DNA of 64,000 nt from Liolophura sinensis (lineage: Eukaryota > Mollusca > Polyplacophora > Chitonida > Chitonidae), in NCBI RefSeq assembly GCF_032854445.1, contig NC_088295.1, forward strand, positions 75,484,028 through 75,548,027, written 5' to 3'. The position numbers and the translations under genes were made by a program. The notes beneath the pieces are model-generated. The model saw only the letters and a program-made list of their open reading frames with translations, did no database searches and was not told the origin of the DNA. Position 1 is the first letter of the stretch. The number at the start of each line of letters is the position of its first letter. Positions 61,690 through 64,000 of this stretch are shown here, piece by piece.

Positions 61690-61990
61690 CCGGCGTAGAT
61701 TTTACACGTCACTTTTTTTTACGTGATTTTTACGCACGTGAATATTTTCCAGTTAAATTTCACTCATGTGACTGTTTCTGATGTAGATATTACGCATATT
61801 ACGCCTGTCTCTGTTTCCTACCTCGAGTTTACTCATGTCACTGTTTCCCAGGTAGAACTTACGAATATCACTGTTTCCCAGGTAGAATTTACGAATGTCA
61901 CTGTTTCCCAGGTAGAATTTACGAATGTCACTGCTTTCAAGGTAGAATGTTTCCAACGTAAATTGTACGCATGTTACTGTTTCCCAGGTA
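61690..61990. repeat. Minisatellite, 30 bp period, ~10 units
   Basis: ACGAATGTCACTGTTTCCCA plus GGTAGAATTT units, near-perfect at 61830-61930 and degenerate outward. The 30 bp period keeps frames open on both strands (ten-residue VEFTNVTVSQ and DIRKFYLGNS repeats), which I read as by-products. Confidence 0.95.
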
Positions 61991-62738
61991 GAGTTTACGC
62001 TATAACTGTAGTCTGTTACACTAGCACGTCACTCCAGTTTCCACACACCAGGTCGTCGCCATGCCCGCAGCATCGCGTTTCTAGACGCCAGCTGTGGGCA
62101 GTCATTTTGGATGCCATATAATACACTGGAGATAAAATTCTACGAATTTTGACTTAGTTAATAAGGCGGTTTATCAGTCTCAGCTTTCCAGTTCCTAAGG
62201 CACTGGAACTGATACCAGTATGTTTGCTGTTGTGAATTAGATAAGGCTTGGGTCTATTGCCCGTTAACCACGACAGCACTGAAGCCATAGCTCTTTGTAA
62301 GCAAATCGTGACTATTTGGCTATTTATCTTAGTTTAAATTTGCTACAACCTTCGTGTCTGGAATTACTCGCAACAGTAGATTTTCATATTCAAAGTTACC
62401 TTGTGATTCACAGTTGTAAACATTCAAAATTTAATATAAATCGACACTGGAAAGCCGAAGGAGAACAGAGACTGAAAGACGAGACAAGTGAGACTTTTGG
62501 ACAGGCATATCTGCTGCCCAAAGGCTAAAAGGTTGATGACATCGAAAGACTGGGAAGATTAACAAAACATGTTTGATTCACATTTGTATTACTGTTATAT
62601 TTCTTGTCTCAGCAGTCGGACCCAGACCAGCTTGTGCTGTTCATCCTCGTAGTTAACGATTGCATTAACGAATTAAATTAACGAATACATTTTTGATTAG
62701 TGTGAACTGTGTGTAAAGCTGAAATGTCCACGTCCAGT
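61991..62738. other. Unassigned non-coding stretch
   Basis: Nothing supported. Confidence 0.4.
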
Positions 62739-62765
62739 TCTCTCTTTCTCTTTCTCTTTCTCTTT

Positions 62766-62861
<96 letters not shown>
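62739..62861. repeat. Homopyrimidine (CT)n tract
   Basis: About 123 bp of uninterrupted pyrimidines. It starts as TTTCTC units and continues as pure CT to CGATCG. Such mirror-symmetric tracts can form triplex DNA. The Arg-Glu and Leu-Ser frames across it are by-products. Confidence 0.98.
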
Positions 62862-62864
<3 letters not shown>

Positions 62865-64000
62865 CGAAGGAAAACGAAATCATCTACGAACAACCACCAG
62901 ATTTTGTGATTTGTGATGTCGACCACTCATTGTACATGCTATAATTTTGAATGTTTCAAGATCCCAAAATATGCTTATTTTATTATTTGTGTCTGCTAAA
63001 GGCATCAAATTATTCTACCACAAAACAATAGGCCATATTTGTGGTAAATCTGAAAAGATAAATACAGTGTCATTGTTACTGGCGACGTGATCAAGGATAG
63101 CGCTATGTCTGAGCGCTAAAATGTGGACAATGGAAGCTTGAAGTTAACGTGGATGTGCATACTGATACCAGCACGACAGACACCGGAAGCAACAAATCAG
63201 GAGAAAGGTGTGTCCACGAATGCCATCGCACACGGGCTGTCCTAAATAAATATTTAATTCAAATAAACAATTGAGAAGAAATGGAAACACATGCTTTTCA
63301 AGTTGTGGACATCTTTATAGTATTCCCGATGTCAGTCGTGGGGTAAAATGAGAATACCCCAATATGCTTTTTCAGTCAAACGTCATACAGTAGGTTACCG
63401 AAACAAAGAATGATTAAAGATTTGCATTATCTCCTGAAACTGAATTCCGTGAGTACTCAATGGGTATTTCTTGGAATGTCTTCTAAAAACAAAAACAAGA
63501 TACCAAATTATATACAAAATAAACTGAATAGTATCTCAAAACTGATCACTGAAGGTGTTATGAATTAATTTTCCTAAGGAACAATTTTCTCTGAGATATA
63601 TTCTCTCACATGTTCAGGAAAACGTATTCTTTTGACTCTTTCAGGACTCTTGTACATATTGCTTCCTTAAAGACAATCCCTTTTCTGGTAGTTCGGTTTA
63701 AATTTTTGTTGGATAAAGAAAACACTGATAAAAGTGGATAACTGGAATACAGTATATTTCAGCGGTAATGTACGAAGAAACACAAAGCATCGAGTCTATA
63801 GTGTTACTCGGCATGCTGTCTTTGTGGGTGTTGGTTATAACATGGATGTAGGTACAACACAGCGATGATGAAGAAGACATATCGGGACACAGCAGGTCGA
63901 GGGTCAGACCCAATGTCCTTAGAGGTTGCTGGAACTCGGCCATGATGGCAAATGATGTCATGTGGAGCAACCTCAGTGCTCCGTTGGGCACATTTATTGG
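62862..64000. other. Unassigned non-coding stretch
   Basis: Nothing supported. The antisense frame at 63698-63991 has no recognisable motif. Confidence 0.4.

Noticed and set aside
61723-62121. 132-codon plus-strand frame
   Set aside because: Mostly the 30 bp minisatellite, which is also open on the antisense strand.

Overview
This 64 kb window looks like non-coding DNA from a large animal genome, most probably a mollusc. There are no long open frames, no operon-like layout and no convincing complete gene. The mollusc call rests on my recognition of dispersed short elements whose 3' end reads close to TATTCTTGAGTACGGCGTAA followed by (AATA)n, and on a jockey-type LINE fossil ending in an (ATTC)n tail. 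I regard both as typical of gastropod and bivalve genomes. This is recognition from memory, not a database result.

Most of what can be supported is mobile or tandem DNA. About two dozen tRNA-derived SINE copies and fragments of at least three head types lie on both strands. They share a related LINE-like tail, several keep a pol III B box, and one copy (39890-40028) has a perfect 9 bp target duplication. A degenerate jockey-like LINE lies at 33089-34020, with three reverse-transcriptase motifs and a recognisable C-terminal tail separated by an internal deletion. Two small non-autonomous elements with terminal inverted repeats lie at 4441-4685 and 27267-27396. One probable LTR lies at about 53650-54431. 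A dispersed element of unknown type is present twice (9056-9326 and 36710-36985).

Tandem arrays are unusually varied. Their periods are about 41 bp (7.0-8.2 kb), 21 bp (11.8 and 12.4 kb), 66 bp (22.3 kb), 16 bp (24.1 kb), 15 bp (25.8 kb), 30 bp (27.2 and 61.7 kb) and about 126 bp built from 42 bp sub-units (41.8 kb). There are also (TA)n/(TG)n, (TA)n, (CATA)n and (CT)n microsatellites. Most of the longest open frames are by-products of these arrays or of the LTR.

Coding evidence is weak. Two segments on the minus strand (52818-53057 and 59319-59685) and a cluster on the plus strand (60304-61540) read like exons, with splice-like borders and protein-like composition, but I recognise no family.

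The observation most worth checking is in the LTR. Three perfect three-unit heat-shock elements lie directly upstream of its TATA box, and two of them sit in a 50 bp duplicated unit. This suggests a heat-shock-responsive retrotransposon promoter. I see no evidence of any other new gene system here.
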